The notes beneath the pieces were generated by a model. It saw only the letters and a list, made by a program, of their open reading frames with translations, ran no database searches and was not told where the DNA came from. A program made the translations under genes and the position numbers. A DNA stretch of 64,000 nt from Pelomonas sp. Root405 (GTDB lineage Bacteria > Pseudomonadota > Gammaproteobacteria > Burkholderiales > Burkholderiaceae_C), in contig NZ_LMDU01000011.1 in the NCBI RefSeq assembly GCF_001425165.1, forward strand, positions 248,058-312,057. The letters run 5' to 3'. This document shows, in pieces, positions 29,029-37,770 of the stretch (the first letter of the stretch is position 1; each line of letters begins with the position of its first letter).

Positions 29029-30902
29029 TTGGCTTCGAGCGCTTCCCAGCGCTCCATCAGCGTGAGCAGCTCCGCATCAATGTCCGCGGCGCGGTCGGTC
29101 ACCTCGGCGATGCGCGCCGACCCCTGTGTGTACAGCTCGCCGCCGGCCAGCAGCGCGTTGAGCTGCTTCTGCTCGGCCTCCAGCGCGGCGATCTGCTTGG
29201 GGATGTCCTCCAGCTCGCGCTGCTCCTTGTAGCTGAGCTTGCGCTTGTTGGCGACGACCAGCGCCGGCTCAGGCGCGGGTGGCGGCGTGGGCGCGGCAGC
29301 CGGCTTCGGCGCGGCCTGCGCCTGCAGGGCCGCGGCGCGCTTGGACTGTGTCAGCCAGTCCTGCACGCTGCCCTCGTACTCGCGCCAGCGCGCCTCACCC
29401 TCGTAGACGATGGTGGACGTGACGACGTTGTCCAGGAAGCGCCGGTCGTGGCTGACGAGGAAGACGGTGCCGTCGTACTCGGCCAGCAACTCCTCCAGCA
29501 GTTCCAGCGTCTCGATGTCGAGGTCGTTGGTGGGCTCGTCCAGCACCAGCACATTGGCCGGCCGCGCGAACAGGCGTGCCAGCAGCAGGCGGTTGCGCTC
29601 GCCGCCGCTGAGCGTGCGCACCGGCGAATTGGCACGCGCCGGCGAGAACAGGAAGTCGCCGAGGTAGCTCTTGACGTGCTTCTTCTGGTTGCCGATCTCG
29701 ATCCACTCCGAGCCGGGGCTGATGGTGTCGGCGAGCGTCGCGTCCAGGTTCAGCGTGTCGCGCATCTGGTCGAAGTAGGCGACCGTCATCTTGGAGCCCA
29801 GGCGCACGCTGCCGCTGTCGGGCGGCAGCTCGCCGAGGATCATCTTCAGCAGCGTCGTCTTGCCGGCGCCGTTGGGGCCGATCAGGCCGACCTTGTCGCC
29901 GCGCAGGATCGTGGACGTGAAGCCGCGCACGATGGCGCGGTCGCCGTAGCTCTTGGACACGTCCTCCAGCTCCGCGACGATCTTGCCGCTGGCGCCGCCG
30001 GTGTCGATGTCCAGCCGCACCTTGCCCTGCACGTCGCGCCGCGCGGCGTGGGCCTGGCGCATGACCTCCAGGCGCTGGATGCGCGCGACAGACCGCGTGC
30101 GGCGGGCCTCGACGCCCTTGCGGATCCACACCTCTTCCTGCGCCAGCAGCTTGTCGAAGCGCGCGTTGAACAGCGCCTCGTTCTCCAGCTCGTAGGCCTT
30201 GGCGGCCTGGAAGGCGGCGTAGTTGCCGGGGTAGCCGCGCAGCTGGCCACGGTCCAGCTCGACGATGCGGTTGGCGACGTTGTCCAGGAAGGCGCGGTCG
30301 TGGGTGATCAGCAGCAGCGAGCCCTTGAAGTCGTTCAGCAGGCCTTCCAGCCAGGTGATGGCGTCCAGGTCCAGGTGGTTGGTGGGCTCGTCCAGCAGCA
30401 GCACGTCGGGCTGGGCCACCAGCGCGCGGCCCAGCGCCACGCGCTTCTTCAGGCCGCCGGACAGCGTGCTGATCAACCGCGCGCCGTCCAGGCCCAGGCG
30501 GTGCAGCGTCTCCTCGACGCGCTGCTCCCAGTTCCACGCGCCGATGTGCTCGATGCGCTCCTGCACCCAGGCCAGATCGTCGTTCTCGTCGTGGATCTCG
30601 TAGCGCTCACGCAGCGCCTTGTGCTCGGCCACGCCCTCGCTGATGACGTCGAAGATGGTCGCGTCGCCGCGCAGTTCGGGCTCCTGCGGCACGTAGACGT
30701 TGGTCAGGCCTTGCTGCTGCTGCAGCAGGCCGTCGTCGAGCTTTTCGAGACCGGCGAGGATCTTCAGCAGCGAGGACTTGCCGGTGCCGTTGCGGCCGAT
30801 GAGGCCGACGCGCTCGCCGACTTCGAGGGAAAAACCGGCGCCATCGAGAAGCGCGACGTGCCCAAAAGCGAGATGGGCGTTGGTGAGGGAGAGGACTGCC
30901 AT
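29025..30902 (-). CDS. uup: ABC-F family ATPase (Uup-like)
   Basis: This 625-residue soluble protein has two ABC domains. First: GRNGTGKSSLLKIL, LSGGLKKRVALGRAL and LLLDEPTNHLD. Second: GPNGAGKTTLLKMI, LSGGERNRLLLARLF and LVLDEPTNDLD. A charged linker joins them, and a C-terminal Ala/Pro-rich stretch plus coiled coil (about residues 545-625) matches Uup. ABC-F proteins act on ribosomes and, for Uup, on branched DNA; no membrane domain is present. The gene symbol is given from length and the C-terminal coiled coil. Confidence 0.93.
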   Translation of the reverse strand: MAVLSLTNAHLAFGHVALLDGAGFSLEVGERVGLIGRNGTGKSSLLKILAGLEKLDDGLLQQQQGLTNVYVPQEPELRGDATIFDVISEGVAEHKALRERYEIHDENDDLAWVQERIEHIGAWNWEQRVEETLHRLGLDGARLISTLSGGLKKRVALGRALVAQPDVLLLDEPTNHLDLDAITWLEGLLNDFKGSLLLITHDRAFLDNVANRIVELDRGQLRGYPGNYAAFQAAKAYELENEALFNARFDKLLAQEEVWIRKGVEARRTRSVARIQRLEVMRQAHAARRDVQGKVRLDIDTGGASGKIVAELEDVSKSYGDRAIVRGFTSTILRGDKVGLIGPNGAGKTTLLKMILGELPPDSGSVRLGSKMTVAYFDQMRDTLNLDATLADTISPGSEWIEIGNQKKHVKSYLGDFLFSPARANSPVRTLSGGERNRLLLARLFARPANVLVLDEPTNDLDIETLELLEELLAEYDGTVFLVSHDRRFLDNVVTSTIVYEGEARWREYEGSVQDWLTQSKRAAALQAQAAPKPAAAPTPPPAPEPALVVANKRKLSYKEQRELEDIPKQIAALEAEQKQLNALLAGGELYTQGSARIAEVTDRAADIDAELLTLMERWEALEAK

Positions 30903-30929
30903 CCGGCGATTGTCCCCTGGCGGCCCGGA

Positions 30930-31886
30930 TCAGCTGCGACGGCTGCGGCGCCAGGCCGCTGGCGGCGCACCGTACTCGCGGCGGAAGGCGCGGCTGAAGG
31001 CGGTGTCGGTTTGGTAGCCGACCTGCTCGGCAATGCGCCCCAGCGGCGCGTTGCTGCCCGCCAGCAGGTTGGCCGCGAGCACCATGCGCCAGTGCGTCAG
31101 GTATTGCATCGGCGGGCTGCCCACCAGCTGCTGAAAGCGGTCGGCCAGCACGGTGCGCGAGGTGCCTGCCGCGCGCGCCAGGTCCTCCACGGTCCAGAGC
31201 TGCGCCGGCCGTTCATGGAGCGCCTGCAAGGCGGCGCCGACGATGCGGTCCCCCACGGCCGCGAGCCAGCCGGTGCGGTCGGGCGGCTGCGCATTCATGT
31301 ACAGCCGCAGCACCTCGATGAACAGCACCTCGGCCAGCTTGGCCAGCACGCCCTCGCCGCCCGGCCGTGGCGAGCGCGCCTCGGCCAGCGCGTAGCGGAG
31401 GGAGCTTTCCAGCCACGCCCCGGCACTCGACCCGCGCACATTGACGCGCACCAGCGGCGGCAGGCCGGCCAGCAGCAGGCGGGCCAGGCGCGTGTCGCAG
31501 GCCAAGTAGCCGCACATCAGCTGCGTCTCGGTGCCGCCGCCGCCATAGCTCAGCAGGCGCGGCCGCCGCGCCAGCAGCCGGTCGAGCCGCGCGCCCCTGG
31601 CGGGCGGCAGCGCCGGGTCGGAGGCCATGCGGTGCGCGTCGCCGTGCGGGAAGACGATGACGTCGCCCGCCGTGAGCGCCACCGGCTCGGCGCCGTCCAG
31701 CGTTACATGGCAGTCGCCCTGGGTGATCAGGTGGAAGATGACGACGCGTTCGGCTGTCGGCTCCAGCAGCGGCGCGGCCAGGTCGGCGTGCGGCGACTGG
31801 TAGCACCACGGCGCGGTGAACCGGCCCTGCAGGAAGATCGCGCCCACCAGGCGCACCACGCCCAGCGTGTGGGACAGCGCGTCCAT
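30930..31886 (-). CDS. AraC family transcriptional regulator with cupin domain
   Basis: The 318-residue regulator has an N-terminal cupin (cupin_6) sensor half (VVIFHLITQGDCHVTLDG, LTAGDVIVFPHGDAHRM). A C-terminal AraC double HTH follows (LWTVEDLARAAGTSRTVLADRFQQLVGSPPMQYL, GRIAEQVGYQTDTAFSRAFRREYGAPPAAWRR). It begins seven bases after the OsmC gene stop on the same strand. It probably responds to a small organic molecule and may control its own unit. Confidence 0.93.
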   Translation of the reverse strand: MDALSHTLGVVRLVGAIFLQGRFTAPWCYQSPHADLAAPLLEPTAERVVIFHLITQGDCHVTLDGAEPVALTAGDVIVFPHGDAHRMASDPALPPARGARLDRLLARRPRLLSYGGGGTETQLMCGYLACDTRLARLLLAGLPPLVRVNVRGSSAGAWLESSLRYALAEARSPRPGGEGVLAKLAEVLFIEVLRLYMNAQPPDRTGWLAAVGDRIVGAALQALHERPAQLWTVEDLARAAGTSRTVLADRFQQLVGSPPMQYLTHWRMVLAANLLAGSNAPLGRIAEQVGYQTDTAFSRAFRREYGAPPAAWRRSRRS

Positions 31887-31893
31887 TCGTCGA

Positions 31894-32427
31894 TCAGGCC
31901 GCAGCCACCTCGATGGCCAGCGCCAGCGGCACGGGCTGGCGCAGCGCCGCCGGCACCGGCGAGCGCAGGCAGCTCTGCTCGACCAGCTCGCGGGTTTGCG
32001 CCTCCGAAAGCCCGGCGGCCGCGATGCGGATGTGTAGCGTCATCGCCACGGGCGCTGCGCCGACGGCTTGCCCGTCTTCGCCCGCCAGCCCTAGCAGGCC
32101 GCGCGTGTCGGAGCGGCTGGTGACCCAGGCGTCCAGCGACTGCAACTCCACTCCCTGCGCCGCCGCATTCATGACGATGCAGGTGACGGCGCATGAGGCC
32201 GTGCCGGCCCGCAGCAGCCAGCCCGGCGTGACGCCTTCGCCGCTGCCGCCGAGTTCGCGCGGCATGTCGGTGTCCACGCGCAGGCCGTTGTCATGGCGCG
32301 CCGAGACGCGCATGCCGCCCTCCCAGCGCACGCGAGCCGGCGAGTCGTCGTGCAGGCCGAGGTCCGGCCGCTTGCGCATGACGGCGGCGACGCGCTCCAG
32401 CGCGGCGGCGATGTGATCCAGGGCCAT
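31894..32427 (-). CDS. OsmC/Ohr family protein
   Basis: The 177-residue protein belongs to the OsmC family of peroxide-reducing proteins. The two reactive Cys regions are RAGTASCAVTCIVMNAAAQG and ELVEQSCLRSPVP, and the central Arg/Glu framework is in TPGWLL and ELQSLDAWVTSRSDTRGLLG. It lies directly upstream of the AraC regulator gene, so the pair forms a short operon. Its role could be hydroperoxide detoxification. Confidence 0.9.
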   Translation of the reverse strand: MALDHIAAALERVAAVMRKRPDLGLHDDSPARVRWEGGMRVSARHDNGLRVDTDMPRELGGSGEGVTPGWLLRAGTASCAVTCIVMNAAAQGVELQSLDAWVTSRSDTRGLLGLAGEDGQAVGAAPVAMTLHIRIAAAGLSEAQTRELVEQSCLRSPVPAALRQPVPLALAIEVAAA

Positions 32428-32569
32428 GGCACTCTCCGAAGGGGGTCGATCAATTATGGGACGCAGGCCTAGGGGTGCCGGACGCTCGGGCAGGAATTGC
32501 GGGCGGCCGGGCAGGACTGCGCCGCGACACGGCGAGATGCTGGCCGCCTTGCCTGTCCGGAGACATCCC

Positions 32570-33382
32570 ATGAACGCACCGCTCGACCTTGCCGCACTCA
32601 AAGCCCGCCAGCAGACCGCCTGGGCCAGCGGCGACTACGCCGTCATCGGCACCACCCTGCAACTCGTCGGCGAACAGCTCGCCGAAGCCTGCGACCTGCG
32701 CTGGGGCGAGCAGGTGCTCGACGTGGCCGCCGGCAACGGCAACGCCAGCCTGGCGGCCGCGCGCCGCGGGGCGACGGTCACGTCGACCGACTACGTCGAC
32801 GACCTGCTCGAGCGCGGCGCGGCGCGTGCCGAGGCGGAGGGCCTGCAGATCGAGTTCCGCGTCGCCGACGCTGAGGCCCTGCCCTTTGCCGACGCCAGCT
32901 TCGACGCCGTGCTGTCGACCTTCGGCGTGATGTTCACGCCCGACCAACCGAAGGCCGCCGCCGAGCTGGCGCGCGTCTGCCGGCCCGGTGGCCGCATCGG
33001 CCTGGCCAACTGGACGCCCGAGGGCTTCATCGGCCAGCTGTTCAAGGTCATCGGCCGTCATGTGCCGCCGCCCGCCGGCGCGCAGCCGCCGTCGCTGTGG
33101 GGCAAGGAGGCGCATCTGGCCCAGCTGTTCGGTGATGCGGTGACTGAGGTCGCCGTGACGCGGCGGCACTTCCAGTTCCGCTACCGCTCGCCGGCGCACT
33201 TCATCGAGGTGTTCCGCACCTGGTACGGCCCGGTGCACAAGGCCTTCGCCGCGCTTGGGTCGGACCAGGGCGCCGCGCTGGAGCGCGATCTGACGGACCT
33301 GCTGGCCACGTTGAACCGCGGCGGCGCCGACAGCCTGGTCGTGCCGAGCGAGTACCTCGAAGTCGTGCTGACCCGGCGCTGA
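32570..33382 (+). CDS. Class I SAM-dependent methyltransferase
   Basis: The 270-residue protein has the SAM-binding motif VLDVAAGNGNASLAAARRG, post-I region TSTDYVDDLLERG, motif II VADAEALPFADASFDAVLSTFG, and RVCRPGGRIGLANWTPEGF. Its C-terminal half (FRYRSPAHFIEVFRTWYGPVHKAF) matches a subgroup of small-molecule methyltransferases. The substrate is unknown. The start MNAPLDLAAL lies just after a GGAGA. It is transcribed away from the OsmC gene. Confidence 0.92.
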   Translation: MNAPLDLAALKARQQTAWASGDYAVIGTTLQLVGEQLAEACDLRWGEQVLDVAAGNGNASLAAARRGATVTSTDYVDDLLERGAARAEAEGLQIEFRVADAEALPFADASFDAVLSTFGVMFTPDQPKAAAELARVCRPGGRIGLANWTPEGFIGQLFKVIGRHVPPPAGAQPPSLWGKEAHLAQLFGDAVTEVAVTRRHFQFRYRSPAHFIEVFRTWYGPVHKAFAALGSDQGAALERDLTDLLATLNRGGADSLVVPSEYLEVVLTRR

Positions 33383-33390
33383 TCTCGCCG

Positions 33391-34938
33391 CTATTTGGGC
33401 GCGGACCGCCCGACGAACTTCAGCCCGAGGATCAGCGTGTTCAGGCGCTGCGCCATGAAGCCGGGCTGGAGCTGTTCGCCGTCGGGCCCGAAGGTCATGA
33501 CCGTGGGTCGCCGCAGGCTGTCAGTGGCCCAGGCCGGGCCGCCCGCCTGCTCGGGCTTGCCGCGCTGGGCGAAGGCGACCCAACGCCCGGCCAGGCCACG
33601 CCAGGCGCGCCGGTCGTCCTCGGTCAGTGCTACGGCCAGGCAGCCGCAGAGATCGCCCGTGCCGAACACGGCCGTCACCTCGCCACCGTGCGCAACGCCG
33701 GGCGCCGTGGCGCGCTGCGCCGCGGGCAGGCGGTCGAAGTAGTAGCGGAACGTGGGCGCCAGCGGCGCATGCAGCACGGCGATGCGGCGCGCGAAGGCGG
33801 TGAAGGCGACGTCGCGCACGACCTGGCGGCCGAACTCGGCGTCGTCCGCAACGCCGGGGTACAGCGGCTTGACGAGGATGCGCGCCGCGCCGAGCTTCTG
33901 CACCAGCGCGGCCGGCTCCAGCCCGAAGGCCAGCGCGACGCTGGTCTCGTCGCTGTTGCCGCCGATGACGAGCGGCACGGCGGCCTGCTGCCTGGCCTGG
34001 AAGGCAGCCAGCAGCGGGCGCGGCAGGGCCGCGTCGCCGACGATGAGGCTGGGCGCCAAGGACAGGCCGGCGCCTTCCAGCGCGGCGAACCGTTCGGCCG
34101 GCACGGCGCGCAGCTGCGCCGCCGTGGCCCGCGCACCGGGCAGACCGACGCTCTCCGCCACGCGGATGCCGGTCTGGCGTGCCTGCTCGCGGGAGTGGCT
34201 GGGGATGCCGTAGGGGCTCTGTGCGATGGCGCGATGGAAGAGCCCGCGCGCCAGCGGCGAGGCCATCAGCGCCAGCACGCTCTGCGCGCCGGCCGACTGG
34301 CCGAAGACCGTCACCTGCTGCGGGTCGCCGCCGAACGCGGCGATGTTCTGCTGCACCCAGCGCAGCGCGGCGATCTGGTCCAGCAGGCCGAAGTTGGCCG
34401 GCCCGCCGGGCGCGGCACGCTCCAGCGCCGGATGCACGAAATAACCCAGCGGCCCGAGGCGGTAGTTGACGGTGACGACGACCACGCCGTCGCGGGCCAG
34501 CGCCGCGCCGTCGTACAGCGCCAGGCTGCCGGCGCCGAAGATCAGCGCACCACCATGCAGCCAGACCATCACGGGCCGCGGGCCGCCGCCGCTGGCTGCG
34601 GGCGCCCAGACGTTGAGATAGAGGCAGTCCTCGCTCAACGGGCCGGGGTCGCCGCCGCCTTCCAGCGACAGGCCGGCCTTCTGCGGGCAGGCGGGGCCAA
34701 AGCTCGTTGCAGCGCGCACGCCAGACCATGGCGCCGCCGGCTGCGGTTCACGCCAGCGCAGCGGGCCGACCGGCGGCGCGGCGTACTGCAGGCCGCGGTA
34801 CACGGTGATGCCGTCGGCCTGCGGTTCGCCCTGCACCTGACCGGCGCGGGTCGCGATGGCTTGCGCCAGCAGCGACAAGCCCATCAGGAAACACGCGATC
34901 AAGCCGTTCCGCGCCTGCCGAAGTCCGTCACCGCTCAT
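33391..34938 (-). CDS. Secreted type-B carboxylesterase/lipase
   Basis: The 515-residue alpha/beta hydrolase has an N-terminal signal segment (GLIACFLMGLSLLAQAIA) and the type-B esterase signatures EDCLYLNVWAP, then FGGDPQQVTVFGQSAGAQS with the nucleophile Ser. The acid is the Glu of NSDETS and the base is the His of GVAHGGEV. The oxyanion hole is in WLHGGALIFG. The protein is probably periplasmic or secreted. It converges on the methyltransferase with eight bases between. Confidence 0.93.
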   Translation of the reverse strand: MSGDGLRQARNGLIACFLMGLSLLAQAIATRAGQVQGEPQADGITVYRGLQYAAPPVGPLRWREPQPAAPWSGVRAATSFGPACPQKAGLSLEGGGDPGPLSEDCLYLNVWAPAASGGGPRPVMVWLHGGALIFGAGSLALYDGAALARDGVVVVTVNYRLGPLGYFVHPALERAAPGGPANFGLLDQIAALRWVQQNIAAFGGDPQQVTVFGQSAGAQSVLALMASPLARGLFHRAIAQSPYGIPSHSREQARQTGIRVAESVGLPGARATAAQLRAVPAERFAALEGAGLSLAPSLIVGDAALPRPLLAAFQARQQAAVPLVIGGNSDETSVALAFGLEPAALVQKLGAARILVKPLYPGVADDAEFGRQVVRDVAFTAFARRIAVLHAPLAPTFRYYFDRLPAAQRATAPGVAHGGEVTAVFGTGDLCGCLAVALTEDDRRAWRGLAGRWVAFAQRGKPEQAGGPAWATDSLRRPTVMTFGPDGEQLQPGFMAQRLNTLILGLKFVGRSAPK

Positions 34939-34992
34939 CTGCCGCTCCCGTTGTCAGCAGCACGCATCATGCGCCACCGACCGGGAGCGTCG

Positions 34993-35871
34993 TTAGGGAT
35001 GCGCGGCTGCCAGGTGCTCCGCGACCTGCCGCATGACACCGGGATCACTGAGCAGGCGGCGGTGGCCCAGGCCCTCGGTCACCTGCAGGCGGCCGGCGGG
35101 CAGGCCGGCCAGCAGGGTCTCGCTGCCCGCCAGCGGCGCGGTCACGTCGCCGCGGTCATGCACGATCAGCGTCGGCTGCGTGACGCGCTCGGCCAGCCAC
35201 GCCGGCTCGAAGTGGCCCAGCGACGCCCCCTCGCGCCGCTCGAAGCGCCCCCGCATGCGCGCCGCCAGGGCCTCGCCCGTGCCCATCGCGTCGGCGAACC
35301 AGCGCAGGAACTGCCAGGGCGGCGGCGCCAGCGCGATCAGCGCCACGCGCCCGGCCGGCAGGCCCCGGGCCAGCGCGTGCGAAAGCGCCATCGCGCCGAG
35401 CGAATGCGCGACGACGCCGTCCCACGGCCCGAAACGCGCCGTCACGGCGAACATCGCCCGCACCCACTGCAGCAGATTGCTGCGCCAGCCACCACTGCGG
35501 CCGTGGGCCGGCAAGTCCAGCAACACGGGCTCGAAGCCGGCGACGGCCAACGTGTCGGCCAGCGGGCGCATCTGCTGCGCATCACCGGCCCAGCCGTGGG
35601 TCAGCAGCACCTTGGGGCGGCCCGGCTCGATGTCGCTGCGCTGCCAGACGCTGATGTGGCCGCCCTCGAACGGCAGCTGCCGCTCCACCCAGGGCCTGGG
35701 CACGGCGCGCGAGCGGGCCAGCCACTTGGTGGGCATGGGCGTGAAGAACAGGCCCATGGCCAGGCGCGTGCCGAGCGCCGGCGACACATGGTGCAGGCCG
35801 CGCAGCAGCGCGGCAATGCCGCGTGCGGCCGGTGAGGCGAAGAAGGCGGCGGCGGGGTTGTGGGTGGTCAC
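34993..35871 (-). CDS. Alpha/beta hydrolase, predicted target of the adjacent TetR
   Basis: The 292-residue hydrolase has PKVLLTHGWAGDAQQM (oxyanion), FEPVLLDLPAHGRSGG, the nucleophile elbow VVAHSLGAMAL and C-terminal TLIVHDRGDVTAP and EGLGHRRLL, giving Ser, Asp and His. No clear signal peptide is present; an N-terminal hydrophobic stretch may anchor it. A 16-bp palindrome lies 16 bases upstream and is repeated before the tetR gene, so the enzyme is likely derepressed by an inducer of that regulator. The substrate is unknown. Confidence 0.92.
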   Translation of the reverse strand: MTTHNPAAAFFASPAARGIAALLRGLHHVSPALGTRLAMGLFFTPMPTKWLARSRAVPRPWVERQLPFEGGHISVWQRSDIEPGRPKVLLTHGWAGDAQQMRPLADTLAVAGFEPVLLDLPAHGRSGGWRSNLLQWVRAMFAVTARFGPWDGVVAHSLGAMALSHALARGLPAGRVALIALAPPPWQFLRWFADAMGTGEALAARMRGRFERREGASLGHFEPAWLAERVTQPTLIVHDRGDVTAPLAGSETLLAGLPAGRLQVTEGLGHRRLLSDPGVMRQVAEHLAAAHP

Positions 35872-35886
35872 TCAAGGCTCCTTATT

Positions 35887-35902
35887 TCGCACGACCGTGC
35901 GA
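35887..35902. promoter_or_regulatory. TetR operator upstream of the hydrolase gene
   Basis: TCGCACGACCGTGCGA, an interrupted palindrome of two seven-base arms, lies 16 bases upstream of the hydrolase start and 18 bases after the tetR stop. The same core (GCACGACCGTGC) recurs at 36551-36562 just upstream of tetR itself. Confidence 0.75.
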
Positions 35903-35919
35903 GATTTTGGCAAAAAAAC

Positions 35920-36537
35920 TCAGCGGGGCGCTTCCGCCGTTTTGGCGGCGGACAGCATGCGCTCCCACGCCTTGACGCCCCGCTCGTGCACGCGCGGGTC
36001 GCGCAGGAAGCGGGTATCGCGCAACAGGCCGGTGAAGAGGGCATCCATCTCGAAGACGAACTGCTCGGCGTCGAGGTCGGCCTGCAGGTGGCCGGCCTCG
36101 ATGGCCTGTGTGACGGTGCGGTGCAGCGCGGCGCGCATGCGCAGCACGCCGTCCTGCAACTGGTCGCGCACGGGGCCTTCGCGGTCGTCGTACTCGAAGG
36201 CACCGGCCGTATACAGGCAGGACAGCGTGCGGTCGGCGTTGGTGGCACGCGCCAGCCAGCGGCGCATGATGTCGTCCAGCCGCGGCAGCCCGCGCGGCTT
36301 GCCCATGGCCGGCACGAAGACGGCCTGCTGGAAGCGCCGGTCGTATTCCAGGATGACGGCCACCTGCAGCTGCTCGCGCGAGCCGACGCGCGAGAACACG
36401 CCGCTCTTGGACAGGCCCAGGCGCTTGGCCACCTCGCCGATGGTCAGGCTCTCCAGGCCCTCAGCAGCGGCCATCGCCAGCGCGGTGTCGACGATGGCGG
36501 CCAGCGTGGTCTCGGCGCGTTCGCTGCGGGTTTCCAT
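35920..36537 (-). CDS. TetR family transcriptional regulator
   Basis: The 205-residue regulator has an N-terminal HTH (LESLTIGEVAKRLGLSKSGVFSRVGSREQLQVAVILEYDRRF) and a C-terminal ligand domain rich in helices (LYTAGAFEYDDREGPVRDQL, FVFEMDALFTGLLRDTRFL). The start METRSERAETTLAAI is chosen because upstream codons run into the operator region. Matching palindromes before this gene and before the hydrolase gene suggest that it represses both. Confidence 0.94.
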   Translation of the reverse strand: METRSERAETTLAAIVDTALAMAAAEGLESLTIGEVAKRLGLSKSGVFSRVGSREQLQVAVILEYDRRFQQAVFVPAMGKPRGLPRLDDIMRRWLARATNADRTLSCLYTAGAFEYDDREGPVRDQLQDGVLRMRAALHRTVTQAIEAGHLQADLDAEQFVFEMDALFTGLLRDTRFLRDPRVHERGVKAWERMLSAAKTAEAPR

Positions 36538-36550
36538 GGCCGGCAATTTA

Positions 36551-36562
36551 GCACGACCGTGC
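36551..36562. promoter_or_regulatory. TetR operator upstream of the tetR gene
   Basis: GCACGACCGTGC, identical to the core of the palindrome at 35887-35902, lies 14 bases upstream of the tetR start, in the 31-base gap before fghA. The position fits autoregulation. Confidence 0.7.
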
Positions 36563-36568
36563 GGAACG

Positions 36569-37393
36569 TCAAGCGAGCTGGGTGGCGTGATGGCGCAGGT
36601 GGTCGCCGACGAAGCTGGCGATGAAGTAGTAGCCATGGTCATAGCCGGCGTGGCGGCGGATGTCCAGCGGCTGGCCGACGGCCGTGCAGGCGGCCTCGAA
36701 GGCTTCGGGGTGCAACTGCTCGGCCAGGAACTTGTCGGCCAGGCCCTGGTCGATCAGGATGCCGCCCGGATACGGCGGCGCGCGCCGGACCTGCATCAGC
36801 TCGGTGGCATCGTGCGCCGCCCACGTCGCGCGGTCCTCGCCCAGATAGCCGCTGAAGGCCTTGCGGCCCCAGGGGCAGCGCATCGGCGCGGCGATGGGCG
36901 CGAAGGCCGACAGCGACGCGAAGCGGCCCGGGTGGCGCAGCGCCAGCGTCAGCGCGCCATGGCCGCCCATGGAGTGGCCGAACAGGCCGGCGCGGTCCAG
37001 GCCGGTCTGCTGTTGCACCAACGGCAGCAGTTCATTCATCAGCCAGCTTTCCATGCGCCAATGCCGCGCCCAGGGCTCGCGGGTCGCATCAAGATAGAAG
37101 CCGGCGCCGACACCGAAGTCCCAGCTGTCGGCCTCGCCGGGCACGCCCGCGCCGCGCGGGCTGGTGTCGGGCGTCAGCAGCGCCAGGCCCAGCTCGGCAG
37201 CCAGGGCCTGCGCGCCGGCCTTGGTCGCGAAGGTCTCCTCGGTGCAGGTCAGCCCGGCGAGAAAGACAAGCAGCGCCTTCGGGCTGGGCGGCGTGAAAAG
37301 GCCGAAACGCATGGGCAGGCCGATCTCGGCCGAGTCATGCTGGTGAAAGCGCTGGGTGCCGCCGAAGCAGCGGTGTTCACTGAGGATCTGCAT
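36569..37393 (-). CDS. fghA: S-formylglutathione hydrolase
   Basis: This 274-residue esterase-D-type hydrolase splits S-formylglutathione to formate and glutathione during formaldehyde detoxification. Motifs are MQILSEHRCFGGTQRF at the start, LAGLTCTEETFATKAG (oxyanion and the Cys region), GHSMGGHGAL with the nucleophile Ser, and the C-terminal GYDHGYYFIASF with the His. Length is normal. The partner glutathione-dependent formaldehyde dehydrogenase gene is not adjacent here. Confidence 0.95.
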   Translation of the reverse strand: MQILSEHRCFGGTQRFHQHDSAEIGLPMRFGLFTPPSPKALLVFLAGLTCTEETFATKAGAQALAAELGLALLTPDTSPRGAGVPGEADSWDFGVGAGFYLDATREPWARHWRMESWLMNELLPLVQQQTGLDRAGLFGHSMGGHGALTLALRHPGRFASLSAFAPIAAPMRCPWGRKAFSGYLGEDRATWAAHDATELMQVRRAPPYPGGILIDQGLADKFLAEQLHPEAFEAACTAVGQPLDIRRHAGYDHGYYFIASFVGDHLRHHATQLA

Positions 37394-37439
37394 GGGCCGA
37401 AGTGTGGCGGCAGAACGCGCTGCCGCCTGCCCCCAAGAC

Positions 37440-37652
37440 CTAGCTCACAACGCGCTGCCGCAGCGACAGACGCGCGGCAGCAATGACCAGCCCGGCGCTG
37501 ACGGCCAGGCCCGCGAGCGCCACGCCAGCCTCGCCGAGCGATTGATTCAGGCCCAGCGTGGCCGCGACGTGGGAGGCGTCGTAGCCCAGCCAGCCGAACA
37601 GCGCCATGCCGACGGCAGCCAGACACAGGGAGAAGAAGGTGGTGCGGGTCAT
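37440..37652 (-). CDS. Small two-helix membrane protein of unknown function
   Basis: A 70-residue product with two hydrophobic segments (FFSLCLAAVGMALFGWLGYD and AGVALAGLAVSAGLVIAAARL) joined by a short polar loop, and a basic C-terminus. No family is recognised. The start has GGAG upstream. It stands alone between fghA and the divergent cca gene. Confidence 0.6.
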   Translation of the reverse strand: MTRTTFFSLCLAAVGMALFGWLGYDASHVAATLGLNQSLGEAGVALAGLAVSAGLVIAAARLSLRQRVVS

Positions 37653-37770
37653 GAAAGCTCCTGAATGCAGCGCGACATCGCGCGGGCGCGATGCTCCCCG
37701 CCCGGCGGTTTGAACGACAGCCCCCTGCGATGAACCGCAGCACCGCCGGCATGAGCCGCAAAATCGCGGG

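Noticed and set aside
29448..32123. An 891-codon forward frame opposite the ABC-F and AraC genes
   Set aside because: No motif is seen in it, while the minus strand has intact Walker and signature motifs and an AraC HTH.
33688..37486. Two overlapping forward frames of 715 and 817 codons opposite esterase, hydrolase, TetR and fghA
   Set aside because: They lie wholly against genes with intact catalytic motifs; composition is that of antisense high-GC DNA.
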